This document shows, piece after piece, positions 9,740 through 19,719 of a stretch of 64,000 bases of DNA. This DNA is from Nitrospirales bacterium (GTDB lineage: Bacteria > Nitrospirota > Nitrospiria > Nitrospirales > UBA8639). Under the pieces are notes generated by a model. The model worked only from the letters and a program-made list of their open reading frames with translations. It ran no database searches and had not been told where the DNA came from. The DNA lies in assembly GCA_022828225.1 (NCBI GenBank), contig JAJEJG010000006.1, forward strand, positions 1 through 64,000, read 5' to 3'. The first letter of the stretch is position 1. Each line of letters begins with the position of its first letter. The position numbers and the translations under genes were made by a program.

Positions 9740-12700
9740 ATGCCGAAACGCACCGACTTGCGGCGCATTCTCCTGATCGGCTCCGGGCCTATTGTGATCG
9801 GCCAAGCCTGTGAGTTCGATTATTCCGGCACCCAGGCCTGCAAGACCTTGAAACAGGAAGGGTATGACGTGGTGCTCATCAACAGTAATCCCGCCACGAT
9901 TATGACCGATCCCGATCTGGCGGATCGAACCTATGTTGAACCTATTACGGTCGAAGTGGTGGAGCGGATTCTCGAGCAGGAACGTCCCGATGCCTTGCTT
10001 CCCACGATGGGTGGTCAAACGGCGTTGAACGTGACCATGCGCCTTCATGAACAAGGCCTGCTTGAAAAGTACAACGTGCAACTCATCGGGGCCAATTACG
10101 AAGCGATCAACAAGGCTGAAGATCGAGAGGCGTTCAAACGGGCCATGCACAATATCGGCGTAGACACGCCGTTGAGCCGGCTGATTCGAAACAGGGAAGA
10201 CGCCATGAGTTTTCTGGAAATCGTCGGATTCCCGGCCATTGTGCGCCCCTCCTTCACGTTGGGCGGAAGCGGCGGGAACATTGCCTATAATCGTGAAGAG
10301 TTCGAACGGTACGTCGATTGGGCGTTGCTCACGAGTCCGGTCGGGGAGGCGTTGATCGAACGGTCGTTGATCGGATGGAAGGAATATGAACTCGAGGTCA
10401 TGCGGGACCTGAACGATAACGTCGTCATCGTCTGTCCCATAGAAAACTTCGATGCCATGGGCATCCATACCGGCGACAGCATCACGGTGGCTCCGGCCAT
10501 GACCCTGACGGATAAAGAATACCAACGCATGCGGGACGCCGCGATTCGCATTATCCAGGAGATCGGCGTTGATACCGGCGGGTCGAACATTCAATTCGCG
10601 CTCAACCCCGCAAACGGAGAAATGATCGTCATTGAAATGAACCCGCGGGTGTCCCGGAGTTCGGCCTTGGCCTCCAAGGCCACCGGGTTTCCGATTGCGA
10701 AAATCGCGGCGAAACTGGCAGTCGGCTACACCCTGGATGAAATTGCCAATGACATAACCAAGGTGACGCAAGCCTCTTTCGAACCCACCATCGACTACGT
10801 CGTCGTCAAAATTCCGCGGTTCGCCTTTGAAAAATTCCATGGCTCCAACCCCACGCTCACGACCCAGATGAAATCCGTGGGCGAGGCGATGGCCTTGGGC
10901 AGAACGTTCAAGGAAGCGTTTCAAAAAGCCTTACGCTCCCTGGAAACAGATCGCTGCGGCTTGCTCTCTCTCCACGGGTTGGACCTGTACCTTCCGGGAG
11001 ACGAACTCGATCCAGCTGTGTCGGAACACATTCGGACGGTCATGCAGGTCGCCCATCCGGATCGTCCCTGGCACATCGCGGACGGCTTGCGAACCGGCGT
11101 CTCGAAGGACGAAATCTTTGCGGCCACGCACGTCGATCCCTGGTTTTTGGATCAGCTCGAAGAACTCGTACTGTTTGAACAACGACTACTGAATCAAGCC
11201 CGTACCCATGCTCAAGAGACACCGGGCGGGTCGATATTGGATGAGCTCTTCAATAGCCCGACGGAACTTGAACTTCTCAAGGACGCCAAACGTCTGGGGT
11301 TTTCGGATCAACGCTTGGCCCAATTGTTTGATGTCACGCCCTCGGCCGTGAGGGCGTTTCGACGCGACCATCTGCCTGCCAATGACGTCACGTATTCACG
11401 GGTCGATACCTGCGCCGCCGAATTCGAAGCCTTCACCCCCTATCTGTATTCCACCTACGGCCGGGAGTGTGAAGCGCGCCCGACGGACCGGGAGAAAGTC
11501 GTGATTTTGGGCGGCGGGCCGAATCGGATCGGGCAGGGGATCGAATTCGATTATTGCTGCGTGCATGCCACACTGGCCCTACGGGAATTGGGCATCGAAA
11601 CCATCATGGTGAATTGCAATCCCGAAACGGTGAGTACGGATTACGACACGTCAGACCGGCTCTATTTCGAACCGCTCGTCGAAGAAGACGTGTTGAACAT
11701 CATGGAAGTGGAACGGCCCATGGGCGTGGTGGTGCAATTCGGCGGACAAACGCCGCTCAAGCTGGCGTTGCCGTTGGCGCGGGCGGGGATTCCGATTTTG
11801 GGCACGAGCCCGGATGCGATCGATCGAGCTGAAGATCGTGAGCGGTTCAGTGAATTGATTACCGCGTTAGGGCTTCGGCAACCGCGAAACGGCGTGGCGC
11901 GCTCCGGCGAGGAGGCGTTTGCCATGGCTTCTCGCGTCGGCTACCCGGTGATCGTGCGTCCATCGTATGTTCTGGGCGGGCGGGCGATGCAGATCGTGTA
12001 CGACGAACAATCGTTGCGGCAATACATCAAAACCAACATCATGACGACTGCCCAATATCCACTCTTGATTGATCAATATCTCACCGATGCCATCGAGGTG
12101 GACGTGGACGCAATTTCCGACGGGGCCGACGTTGTCGTGGCCGGCGTTATGGAGCACGTGGAAGAAGCCGGCATCCATTCGGGGGATTCCGCCTGTTCCC
12201 TCCCTCCGCACTCGTTGCCGGAAGACTTGATCGATCGGATTCGTACCCAAACCGTGGCCTTGGCGCGTGACCTGCACGTGGTCGGTCTCATGAACGTGCA
12301 ATTCGCCGTTCAGGGGATTGAGGTGTTTGTTCTGGAAGTCAATCCCAGGGCTTCACGAACGGTCCCGTTCGTAAGCAAAGCCATTGGAGTCCCCCTGGCC
12401 AAACTTGCCATGAAAACCATGGTCGGGCATTCACTCCGGGCCCTGAATTTTACCGATGTTCCGGTCACGCGGCATATCGCGGTCAAGGAATCGGTTTTTC
12501 CCTTTACGAAGCTGGGGAACGTTGACGTGCTATTGGGTCCTGAAATGCGTTCAACCGGAGAAGTGATGGGGATCGATCAGGATTTCGGATGGGCCTTTGC
12601 CAAATCCCAGGCAGCGGCGGGCTTGAGCCTGCCTTATGATAAGGATAAGGGCACCATCATCATGAGCGTGAAAGACGGCGACAAATCCGGAACGGTCGAC

Positions 12701-13045
12701 GTCGCCCAACGTTTGCAAACGTTGGGGTTCAAGCTGCAAGCCACGCGGGGCACGGCCGCGTATTTACGCGAACATGGCCTCGACGTGGAATCCGTCAATA
12801 AGGTCAAAGAAGGCCGCCCCCATCTCGTCGACCACATCAAGAACCGGCAAGCACAGTTGGTCGTCAATACCGTGGGCACCGCATCCTCTCATCATGATTC
12901 GCTGCCCATTCGACGAGAGGCGCTTCAACAGAATATTCCGTATTTCACCACAATCCAGGGCATTCAGGCCGCGGTGACGGCCATTGAAGCCATGAAGAAA
13001 GCGCCGCTCACGATCAAACCGTTGCAAGACTATCATCCGGCCTGA
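9740..13045 (+). CDS. carB: Carbamoyl-phosphate synthase large subunit
   Basis: It makes carbamoyl phosphate from bicarbonate, two ATP and CarA-derived ammonia. The 1101-aa chain is slightly longer than the usual 1070. Two ATP-grasp halves are clear: the first begins [20 protein letters not shown] and the second, near residue 590, [19 protein letters not shown]. The C-terminal MGS-like allosteric domain covers about the last 140 residues. Six bases separate it from the M48 gene. Its stop codon falls in a 7-bp hairpin (13039-13059). Confidence 0.97.
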   Translation: MPKRTDLRRILLIGSGPIVIGQACEFDYSGTQACKTLKQEGYDVVLINSNPATIMTDPDLADRTYVEPITVEVVERILEQERPDALLPTMGGQTALNVTMRLHEQGLLEKYNVQLIGANYEAINKAEDREAFKRAMHNIGVDTPLSRLIRNREDAMSFLEIVGFPAIVRPSFTLGGSGGNIAYNREEFERYVDWALLTSPVGEALIERSLIGWKEYELEVMRDLNDNVVIVCPIENFDAMGIHTGDSITVAPAMTLTDKEYQRMRDAAIRIIQEIGVDTGGSNIQFALNPANGEMIVIEMNPRVSRSSALASKATGFPIAKIAAKLAVGYTLDEIANDITKVTQASFEPTIDYVVVKIPRFAFEKFHGSNPTLTTQMKSVGEAMALGRTFKEAFQKALRSLETDRCGLLSLHGLDLYLPGDELDPAVSEHIRTVMQVAHPDRPWHIADGLRTGVSKDEIFAATHVDPWFLDQLEELVLFEQRLLNQARTHAQETPGGSILDELFNSPTELELLKDAKRLGFSDQRLAQLFDVTPSAVRAFRRDHLPANDVTYSRVDTCAAEFEAFTPYLYSTYGRECEARPTDREKVVILGGGPNRIGQGIEFDYCCVHATLALRELGIETIMVNCNPETVSTDYDTSDRLYFEPLVEEDVLNIMEVERPMGVVVQFGGQTPLKLALPLARAGIPILGTSPDAIDRAEDRERFSELITALGLRQPRNGVARSGEEAFAMASRVGYPVIVRPSYVLGGRAMQIVYDEQSLRQYIKTNIMTTAQYPLLIDQYLTDAIEVDVDAISDGADVVVAGVMEHVEEAGIHSGDSACSLPPHSLPEDLIDRIRTQTVALARDLHVVGLMNVQFAVQGIEVFVLEVNPRASRTVPFVSKAIGVPLAKLAMKTMVGHSLRALNFTDVPVTRHIAVKESVFPFTKLGNVDVLLGPEMRSTGEVMGIDQDFGWAFAKSQAAAGLSLPYDKDKGTIIMSVKDGDKSGTVDVAQRLQTLGFKLQATRGTAAYLREHGLDVESVNKVKEGRPHLVDHIKNRQAQLVVNTVGTASSHHDSLPIRREALQQNIPYFTTIQGIQAAVTAIEAMKKAPLTIKPLQDYHPA

Positions 13046-13071
13046 TAAGAAGTCAGGCCGCCTCTCCTGTT

Positions 13072-13173
13072 CTCCTCCTTTGTAAGGAGGGGCGAGGGGA
13101 GGTAGAGATGTTGCCCGTCGGCAGCAGCGCAGAAAACTCTACCCCACCTGACCTCCCCTTACAAAGGGGAGGT
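13072..13173. repeat. Paired palindromic repeat, family B, copy 2
   Basis: An inverted pair of family B units (CTCCTTTGTAAGGAGGGG and ACCTCCCCTTACAAAGGGGAGG) fills the space after carB. The rest of the 253-base gap to greA (13174-13298) shows no gene; an AT-rich stretch just before greA may hold its promoter. Confidence 0.8.
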
Positions 13174-13298
13174 AAAAACTGAGGCACCATGGGGCATGTT
13201 CCTTTGGAAGGTACGTTTTTAAGTCGCATGCGGTGGGGTTGCCACAATCATGCCGGTTGACATAAAAAAGTAAATTTGGCGTTTCATTTGGAGAAATC

Positions 13299-13772
13299 AT
13301 GCCTGTTCCGATGACAAAAAAGGGATATGAGGCGCTCAAGGCGGAATTGGACCGGCTGCGGAAAGTCGAGCGTCCTCAAAACATTCAGGATATCGCCGAA
13401 GCGCGGGAACACGGGGATTTGCGTGAAAATGCCGAGTTCAAGGCGGCAAAAGAGCGACAGCAATATATTGACACGCGGATGAGTGAGATCGAGTATAAAT
13501 TGGGCGATGCACAGGTCATCGAGTCCGGTACCGGGCCCAGTGAAACCGTGGTGTTCGGGACCACAGTCCGACTTCTGGAAGTGGATTCGGAGGAAGAAAA
13601 AGCCTATACCCTCGTCGGCCAGGAAGAAGCCGATCTCAAGAACGGTTCAATTTCCGTGCAATCGCCGATCGGGCGGGCGTTAATCGGTCATCGCGTCGGG
13701 GACGTGGTGCAGGTGAACCGGCCGGCCGGGATGATCGAGTACGAAATTCAAGAAATCTTTTTCCCGGAGTAA
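13299..13772 (+). CDS. greA: Transcription elongation factor GreA
   Basis: It rescues backtracked RNA polymerase by stimulating transcript cleavage. The 157-aa length is normal (158). The N-terminal coiled coil (MTKKGYEALKAEL, with the AREHGDLRENAEF tip at about 44-56 carrying the acidic residues) and the C-terminal FKBP-like domain with a SPIGRALIG motif are both clear. A TTGGAGAA ribosome site precedes the ATG. It ends 4 bases before the next gene, so the two are cotranscribed. Confidence 0.96.
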   Translation: MPVPMTKKGYEALKAELDRLRKVERPQNIQDIAEAREHGDLRENAEFKAAKERQQYIDTRMSEIEYKLGDAQVIESGTGPSETVVFGTTVRLLEVDSEEEKAYTLVGQEEADLKNGSISVQSPIGRALIGHRVGDVVQVNRPAGMIEYEIQEIFFPE

Positions 13773-13776
13773 CCCC

Positions 13777-14577
13777 ATGCCTTCAGCCATTTCCGTCCTG
13801 ACGTTACTCACCGACTTCGGCGCCCGGGACCATTTTGTCGCCAGCATGAAAGGGGTGATCCTGGGCATTAACAATCAGGCCCGCATTATCGACGTCTCGC
13901 ATAACGTGGAATCCTACTCTATTGAAGAAGCCGCCTTTCTTTTGAACTCCTGCTATCATTATTTCCCTGACGGCACCGTGCACGTCGTCGTCGTTGATCC
14001 TGGCGTCGGGTCGTCACGTCGTGGGCTGGTCGTTACGACGTCGAGGTTTTTTTTCGTCGCACCAGACAACGGCGTGTTGACCTATATTTTTGAAAACGAA
14101 CATTCCGTCGAGGTCCGGCAAATTGAAAATCGCCAATTTCGCCTGGATTCCGAAGGCGCCACGTTCGAGGGCCGGGATTTATTTGCACCGGCTGCCGCCT
14201 GGTTGACGCGAGGGCAAACGCCCGGAGCCTACGGACGCCTGGTGGCCGATTACGAAAGATTACAGATCCAGAAGCCCGAGGTGCGGGACGGGGCTCTTCA
14301 CGGTCGTGTTGCCTACGTCGATCGTTTCGGCAACATTATCACCGACGTGACTCCGGCCGATATTCAAGCACTCCAGGCGATCACGAAGCGCAAGAGTGTC
14401 ACGTTTGAAATCGGCGGCATCACCATCGACACGATCAAGACGCATTATGAGCAGGGCTCACCGGATATACCGAATGCCTTGATCAACAGCAACGGCTATC
14501 TCGAAGTGTTTCTGAAGGAAAGCAACGCCGCGGAAAAACTGGGCGTCAAGACCGGAACGCCTCTCGAAATCCAATAA
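13777..14577 (+). CDS. S-adenosylmethionine hydrolase/adenosyltransferase family (DUF62)
   Basis: The protein is 266 aa. The N-terminus LLTDFGARDHFVASMKG and the VVDPGVGSSRRGL motif (about residues 70-82) are signatures of the SAM hydroxide adenosyltransferase family, related to fluorinase and chlorinase. Most members hydrolyse SAM to adenosine and methionine. No halogenase-type insertion is apparent. Position directly after greA suggests cotranscription but gives no clear functional link. Confidence 0.9.
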   Translation: MPSAISVLTLLTDFGARDHFVASMKGVILGINNQARIIDVSHNVESYSIEEAAFLLNSCYHYFPDGTVHVVVVDPGVGSSRRGLVVTTSRFFFVAPDNGVLTYIFENEHSVEVRQIENRQFRLDSEGATFEGRDLFAPAAAWLTRGQTPGAYGRLVADYERLQIQKPEVRDGALHGRVAYVDRFGNIITDVTPADIQALQAITKRKSVTFEIGGITIDTIKTHYEQGSPDIPNALINSNGYLEVFLKESNAAEKLGVKTGTPLEIQ

Positions 14578-14909
14578 GGAACCAGACGTTCCTTTACCAT
14601 ATTGACGCGAAAATAACCCCTTCCGTCATTCCCGCTTTTCTCTTTCTGTCATTCCTGCGAAAGCAGGAATCCAGTGTCTTTATTCTGACAAACGAACGAA
14701 AAACAAAAGACGCTGGATTCCCGATTAAAAATGTCGGGAATGACAGATAAAGACGAACGGCAAGAAACAAAGACGCTGGATTCCTATAGATTGACTGGAT
14801 CCCCGATCATGTCTGGGACAAGCGTCGGGAATGACGGTCGTATGACGGAAAATTAATTACTGTCAAATTATTGACATAATATTGACGTAATATGGCATTT
14901 TGCGGATCG
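14578..14909. repeat. Repeat-filled gap: family A copy 3 (double unit, 14625-14836)
   Basis: The 332-base gap holds no gene. It contains a compound family A repeat: GTCATTCC arms at the left, an internal GGGAATGACAG boundary near 14745, and a second AAAGACGCTGGATTC block ending GGGAATGACGG. The composite looks like one unit joined to the right part of another. Convergent genes flank it, so it may also stop transcription from either side. Confidence 0.75.
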
Positions 14910-15341
14910 TCAATCACCGCCGTGAAATGCATCACGGTCGTATTCGTCCTGTATGGATTCGGTGCGGAGGCCTAATCCCTGTCTAAAGGACTGTCGAATT
15001 GCGACGATACGTTCGTACGCCTCGGTCCCTTTCATTTGAGAGCCGAAACGGGCAAGAAATTGCTCGGTGAGCTGAACCCCTTTTTGGAAATGGCGCGGAA
15101 TCGTTTCCTCCGTCACTTGTTGCCAGGTGATGAAAATCAAGAATTCCTGATACGCCCGGGCATCGGGCAGGCGTTCGCCGATGGCAATCAGGGTGTCATA
15201 GGCGCGCGCGGCTTCTGAGCCTGCTTCAGAAGAAAACGTGTCCTCCGCCTCTTCAATTTCCGCTTGAAAATCACCCAAGTCGTCCTGACTATAGGCTTCA
15301 GCCAGGGCCTGGTGTGCAGTGATGGCAGGATCAAAATTCAT
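14910..15341 (-). CDS. Hypothetical alpha-helical protein
   Basis: The protein is 143 aa, acidic and predicted almost wholly helical, with no signal peptide or membrane segment. Regularly spaced Ala/Leu/Tyr residues suggest a TPR-like helical hairpin array, but no repeat consensus is clear. It lies 116 bases after hicB on the same strand. I do not recognise a family. Confidence 0.5.
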   Translation of the reverse strand: MNFDPAITAHQALAEAYSQDDLGDFQAEIEEAEDTFSSEAGSEAARAYDTLIAIGERLPDARAYQEFLIFITWQQVTEETIPRHFQKGVQLTEQFLARFGSQMKGTEAYERIVAIRQSFRQGLGLRTESIQDEYDRDAFHGGD

Positions 15342-15457
15342 CGCAGTCTTTCATGAATGCGGGAAGAGGGCATGAGACGCGGTTCCGGGCACCTGGATCC
15401 AGGTATGAGGCGAGGATGCCAAATGAACCCGGAATCAACGGTTATCAAATTTTTCGG

Positions 15458-15895
15458 CTATGCGGCCCGTGCGGCAATGACCAGCCGCTTTCCGAATACC
15501 TTGAGAGCCGCTTCTATCTGGCCAATGTGTGAGCGGTGATCGAGGTCAAGCAGACGCCGGACGGTTCCTTCCATGATCCCAAGTTGTCCGGCCAGCGCCA
15601 CGTTACTGACACCTCGTTCGCGCATTGCCTGGTAAAGGGCAAGTTTGGCAGCCACCAAAGCCGGAAGTATGACCACAGGACACCCGCGTGCCGGCGACGG
15701 GCACGGAATGTTGCGCCGTTCGTTGACGTATCCGCCGAGAGCGGCAATAAGGCAATCTTCCGCCTCAGCCAGTGCCTCTTGTTCGGTCGTACCTTCTGTC
15801 AGCGCTTCAGGGAGATCGGGAAACGATACGAGTACGTTGCCTTCTTCCTGTGCTTCCAATTTGACCGGATACGCCAACTGCATTGACTTTGCCAT
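15458..15895 (-). CDS. hicB: HicB-type antitoxin with HTH domain
   Basis: The protein is 145 aa. Residues 1-70 form a HicB RNase H-like fold with the usual VSFPDLPEALTEG core, and residues about 85-135 form a helix-turn-helix (VSNVALAGQLGIMEGTVRRL) that should bind its own promoter. It would neutralise the HicA toxin encoded 23 bases upstream. The antitoxin-second order is standard for hicAB. The helix-turn-helix resembles the XRE-like rather than the ribbon-helix-helix type. Confidence 0.85.
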   Translation of the reverse strand: MAKSMQLAYPVKLEAQEEGNVLVSFPDLPEALTEGTTEQEALAEAEDCLIAALGGYVNERRNIPCPSPARGCPVVILPALVAAKLALYQAMRERGVSNVALAGQLGIMEGTVRRLLDLDHRSHIGQIEAALKVFGKRLVIAARAA

Positions 15896-15918
15896 ATTCC
15901 TGCGTCTCCTTTTCGGGC

Positions 15919-16131
15919 TCAGAGATCTTTATGGGATAAGCCAAGTTGCGAGAACATTGCAGCAAGGAGCCCTTTGCCGATTTCGTTTCGGCGGTCTTTG
16001 ACCGTTGTAAAACGATCTCCATAGTAAAGGCGTCCGTGGCTTCCCTTGCCCTTCCTGGCTTCGAAGCGTACATGGATGCCACGCTCACGGCCGAGTTTCT
16101 CCACGCGTTTGATAAAATCTCCATCTGTCAT
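15919..16131 (-). CDS. hicA: HicA-type mRNA interferase toxin
   Basis: The protein is 70 aa, close to the usual 60-80. The double-stranded-RNA-binding-like fold is indicated by a beta strand FEARKGKGSHGR with the conserved catalytic His32. Known HicA toxins cut mRNA and tmRNA when the antitoxin is lost. It is followed directly by hicB. A perfect palindrome lies 8 bases upstream of the start and probably serves as operator. Confidence 0.82.
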   Translation of the reverse strand: MTDGDFIKRVEKLGRERGIHVRFEARKGKGSHGRLYYGDRFTTVKDRRNEIGKGLLAAMFSQLGLSHKDL

Positions 16132-16138
16132 AGTATAT

Positions 16139-16154
16139 CGTACATAAATGTACG
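16139..16154. promoter_or_regulatory. Candidate hicAB operator palindrome
   Basis: CGTACAT and ATGTACG form a perfect 7-bp inverted repeat around AA, 8 bases upstream of the hicA start. On the minus strand a TATACT -10-like hexamer lies between the palindrome and the ATG. The position suits autorepression by the HicB helix-turn-helix. Confidence 0.6.
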
Positions 16155-16302
16155 AGGCAATGCCGGATTCATGGCATATGCCTATGGGAGTGCGTCACAC
16201 CCTGCCATCATGACGACCTCGGTTCGCCTTGAAGTTGTTATGGTCCGATTGTCGCCAGATCATGACCAAGTAAAACCTGCCGTTGTCTTTTGCGAACAAG
16301 AA

Positions 16303-17685
16303 TCAGCATAAGGTTCGACAGCCTTTCGTGACGATATTGACAATCTTCCGCAACTCCTGTTCGGTAGTGGTCAGCGGGGGAACGAGGACGACGACATTGC
16401 CGATCGGCCTGATGAGAAGCCCGTGGCGCCGGCATTCGACTGCGACCTTGTGCCCCATGCGTTCCGCCAATGGGAACGGTTTACGGGTTTCCTTGTTTGT
16501 GACCAATTCGATGCCGGCCATCATTCCACAATGACGAACGTCTCCCACGATCGGCAATTCAGCCAAGGGTTTAAGCAAGGCCTGCAGCAATCTGGATTGT
16601 TTCCTGACGTGAACGAGCGTCTTTTCTTTTTTGAAGATTTCGAGATTGGCTAGGGCCGCGGCGCAGCCCAGCGCGTTTCCCGTGTAGCTGTGGCCGTGAA
16701 AAAACGTTTTCTCGGGTTCACCCAGAAACGCCTCATAAATGCACTCCGTAGTCAGGGTCGCGGCGAGCGGCAAATACCCCCCGGTCAATCCCTTGGCCAC
16801 GCACAGGAGATCGGGCGTCACGCGTTCATGATTGCAGGCAAACATTCTCCCGGTTCGCCCGAAGCCGGTGGCTACTTCGTCCGCGATCAGTAATACGTTG
16901 TATTTCGAGCATAAGGCACGAATGCGTGAGAGATAGCCCGGCGGCTGGGTGATCATCCCCGCGACGGCCTGAACCATGGGCTCGATAACAACACCGGCGA
17001 TCTGTTCGTGTCGCTTGCTCAAGACGTCTTCAAGGGGGTCCAGGCATGCCGTGCGGCATGAAGGGAAACGCAAATCAAGCGGGCATCGATAACAATAGGG
17101 AGCATCGAGGGCAATGGTCGAAAACAGGAGCGGCCGAAAGCGTTCGTGAAACCGGGCGGTACCACCCACGCTCATGCTCCCCACGGTATCGCCATGATAC
17201 GCGGCATCCAGGCGAACGAACGTCTTCTTCTTTTTTTGCGGGGGACTTTGCTGTTGCCAATACTGAATCGCCATTTTCAAGGCCACTTCCACGGCCGTGG
17301 CGCCGTCGTCCGAATAGAAGACGCGCGTCAAGCCTTTCGGGGCGATGTTGACGAGTTCCTTGGCCAGGAGAATGGAGGGAGGGCTGGCCGCGCCCAACAG
17401 CGTGCTGTGGGCAATTTTGCCGAGTTGATGCTGGATAGCCGTATCCAGCGTACGGTGCCGGTGTCCGTGAAGATTGACCCAAATGGAGGAGGAGCCATCC
17501 AGATATTTGTTGCCGTGGACGTCATAGAGGTAGATGCCGTCGCCTCTTTCAATAATCAGCGGGGCTTCCTGTTCCCACTCTTGCATTTGGGTAAACGGGT
17601 GCCACACGTATTTCCGGTCCCACTTCGAGAGCGTTGACGAAGAAGCAGAAGGATTGTTTTTTTGTTTTTTCTTAAACTGTTTCAT
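16303..17685 (-). CDS. bioA: Adenosylmethionine-8-amino-7-oxononanoate aminotransferase
   Basis: It transfers the amino group of SAM to KAPA to make DAPA in biotin synthesis, using PLP. The 460-aa protein has the class III aminotransferase fold: WHPFTQMQEW near the N-terminus (a BioA substrate motif), the ADEVATGFGRTG block binding PLP, and the Schiff-base lysine in CVAKGLTGGYLP. The first 18 residues are Lys/Asn/Ser rich and may not be part of the mature start. No other bio gene is in the window, so it stands apart from a bio operon. Confidence 0.94.
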   Translation of the reverse strand: MKQFKKKQKNNPSASSSTLSKWDRKYVWHPFTQMQEWEQEAPLIIERGDGIYLYDVHGNKYLDGSSSIWVNLHGHRHRTLDTAIQHQLGKIAHSTLLGAASPPSILLAKELVNIAPKGLTRVFYSDDGATAVEVALKMAIQYWQQQSPPQKKKKTFVRLDAAYHGDTVGSMSVGGTARFHERFRPLLFSTIALDAPYCYRCPLDLRFPSCRTACLDPLEDVLSKRHEQIAGVVIEPMVQAVAGMITQPPGYLSRIRALCSKYNVLLIADEVATGFGRTGRMFACNHERVTPDLLCVAKGLTGGYLPLAATLTTECIYEAFLGEPEKTFFHGHSYTGNALGCAAALANLEIFKKEKTLVHVRKQSRLLQALLKPLAELPIVGDVRHCGMMAGIELVTNKETRKPFPLAERMGHKVAVECRRHGLLIRPIGNVVVLVPPLTTTEQELRKIVNIVTKGCRTLC

Positions 17686-17701
17686 TTACCATCACCCCAT
17701 G

Positions 17702-17783
17702 CAGGATCCAGGGTTTTTCTTTTTTCTTCGTCCGTGAAGGCAAAAGACACTGGATTCCCGATTACTACCGTCGGGAATGACAG
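17702..17783. repeat. Palindromic repeat, family A, copy 4 (left arm missing)
   Basis: Only the GGATCCAG-to-GGGAATGACAG part is present, so this is a truncated copy. It sits between the divergent bioA and lepA genes. Its right edge runs into AAGGAGG. Confidence 0.7.
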
Positions 17784-17864
17784 AAGGAGGCCAATTTCAT
17801 ACCGCTACGAAAAGTTAAACGGCAGGCCGCGTGAGCAACAGGATTATAGGAACGCATTCTTTCT

Positions 17865-17893
17865 TTGACAAGACGAGGAAACCTTAATAGAAT
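17865..17893 (+). promoter_or_regulatory. Predicted lepA promoter
   Basis: A perfect TTGACA -35 (17865-17870), 17-base spacer and TAGAAT -10 (17888-17893, 5 of 6 consensus) place the transcription start near 17900, only about 14 bases before the lepA ATG. No Shine-Dalgarno is visible between them. Confidence 0.7.
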
Positions 17894-17913
17894 CAATAAA
17901 TTGTGCTTATGCA

Positions 17914-19719
17914 ATGAACACACTCTCCTCTATCCGCAATTTTTCCATTATCGCCCATATCGATCACGGAAAATCCACCTTGGCGGATCGTCTGCTGGAA
18001 TTGACCGGAGCGATCACGCCCAGGGAGTTTCGTGAGCAGATCCTGGACGATATGGACTTGGAACGCGAACGTGGGATTACCATCAAGGCCCACGCCGTCA
18101 CGACGTCGTACAAGGCGCATGACGGACACACGTACCAATTGAACCTCATCGATACGCCCGGTCACGTGGACTTTACCTATGAGGTCTCCCGCAGTTTGGC
18201 TGCTTGTGAAGGCGCCTTGTTGTTGGTGGACGCCACGCAAGGCGTGGAAGCGCAGACGATTGCCAACGTGTATCTGGCCATGGCCAACGACCTCGTGATC
18301 CTGCCCGTCATCAACAAGATCGACCTCCCCAGTGCTGATATCGACGGCGTCAAGCATCAGATCGAGGAAGTCCTGGGTCTCCCGGTGGACGATGCGCTTC
18401 TGGTGAGCGCCAAGCAGGGGATCGGAGTGGATGACGTCCTGGACGCCATGGTTCGGCAAGTGCCGCCGCCTGAGGGCGCCCCGGGAGCCTCTTTGAAGGC
18501 CCTGATTTTCGATTCCTGGTTCGACAGTTACCAAGGGGCGATCGTGCTGGTTCGTATTTTCGACGGCGTGGTCAAACCAGGCATGAAAATCAGGCTCATG
18601 TCCACGGGACGAGTATTTGAAGTCTCGGAAGTCGGTATTTTTTCTCCCAAGCGCACCAAGACCAAGGAGTTGAAAGCCGGTGCGGTCGGTTACGTCGTCG
18701 CCGGCATGAAGGACGTGTCGGATACCAAGATCGGTGATACGATCACCGATGTCGACCGGCCCACGGCAACGCCGTTACCTGGCTATCGTGACGTGAAACC
18801 GCTGGTCTTCTGCGGGCTCTATACCATGGATAACGCGGATTACGAGGACCTTCGGGACTCGCTGGACAAGCTCCGTCTGAATGATTCTTCGTTTGTGTAT
18901 GAACCGGAAACGTCCTTGGCCTTGGGGTTCGGCTTCCGGTGCGGATTCCTGGGCCTGCTGCACATGGAAATTATTCGTGAACGCTTGCATCGCGAATACG
19001 GACTGAACCTCATCAGCACGGCTCCCACCGTGATTTACCGGGTCAGGACGCTGGACGGGGAGGTGATGGACATTGAAAATCCGTCGAAACTGCCGGAGCC
19101 TGAAGCCATCGAAACCATGGAAGAACCGTTTATTAAAGCCACGATGATTGCCCCGGAACGATATGCCGGAAATATCCTCGCCCTCTGCCAGGAGCGCCGA
19201 GGCGTCCAGGAGAGTTTGCAGTACCTGGATACGACGCGGATCATGTTGGTCTATGCCTTGCCGTTGAATGAAATGGTGCTGGATTTTTACGACAAATTGA
19301 AATCCCGCACCCAGGGCTATGCCTCATTGGATTACGAACTGATGGACTATCGGGAATCGGATTTGGTGAAACTCGACTTGTTGCTGAACGGCGAAACCAT
19401 CGATGCGTTGTCTTTCATCACGCATAAGGAGAAGGCTTATCATCGCGGTCGCCAATTAGCGGAAAAAATGAAGGAGTTGATCCCGAAGCAAATGTTCGAG
19501 GTGGCGATTCAGGCTGCGATCGGCAAACGCGTGATTGCGCGCGAAACGGTGTCCGCTATCAAGAAGAACGTGACTGCCAAGTGTTATGGAGGCGACATCA
19601 CGCGAAAACGCAAGTTGTGGGAGAAGCAGAAAGAGGGCAAGAAGCGGATGAAGCAACTGGGGCGCGTGGAAGTTCCGCAAGAGGCCTTTCTGGCTCTCTT
19701 GAAGGTAAAGGATGAATAA
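17914..19719 (+). CDS. lepA: Elongation factor 4 (LepA), ribosome back-translocase GTPase
   Basis: This 601-aa translational GTPase acts on stalled or mis-translocated ribosomes. The G1 motif AHIDHGKST is at residues 13-21, G3 [15 protein letters not shown] at about 78-92 and G4 NKID near 130. EF-G-like domains II, III and V follow, then the LepA-specific C-terminal domain with [16 protein letters not shown]. Length is standard (about 600). It has its own strong promoter and a very short leader. Its stop overlaps the lepB start, the conserved lepA-lepB pairing. Confidence 0.97.
   Translation: MNTLSSIRNFSIIAHIDHGKSTLADRLLELTGAITPREFREQILDDMDLERERGITIKAHAVTTSYKAHDGHTYQLNLIDTPGHVDFTYEVSRSLAACEGALLLVDATQGVEAQTIANVYLAMANDLVILPVINKIDLPSADIDGVKHQIEEVLGLPVDDALLVSAKQGIGVDDVLDAMVRQVPPPEGAPGASLKALIFDSWFDSYQGAIVLVRIFDGVVKPGMKIRLMSTGRVFEVSEVGIFSPKRTKTKELKAGAVGYVVAGMKDVSDTKIGDTITDVDRPTATPLPGYRDVKPLVFCGLYTMDNADYEDLRDSLDKLRLNDSSFVYEPETSLALGFGFRCGFLGLLHMEIIRERLHREYGLNLISTAPTVIYRVRTLDGEVMDIENPSKLPEPEAIETMEEPFIKATMIAPERYAGNILALCQERRGVQESLQYLDTTRIMLVYALPLNEMVLDFYDKLKSRTQGYASLDYELMDYRESDLVKLDLLLNGETIDALSFITHKEKAYHRGRQLAEKMKELIPKQMFEVAIQAAIGKRVIARETVSAIKKNVTAKCYGGDITRKRKLWEKQKEGKKRMKQLGRVEVPQEAFLALLKVKDE

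Noticed and set aside
9722-10924. A 400-codon open frame on the minus strand opposite carB
   Set aside because: It lies wholly within a certain carB, has no recognisable domain and reads as the His/Arg/Gly-rich sequence typical of frames antisense to GC-rich genes.
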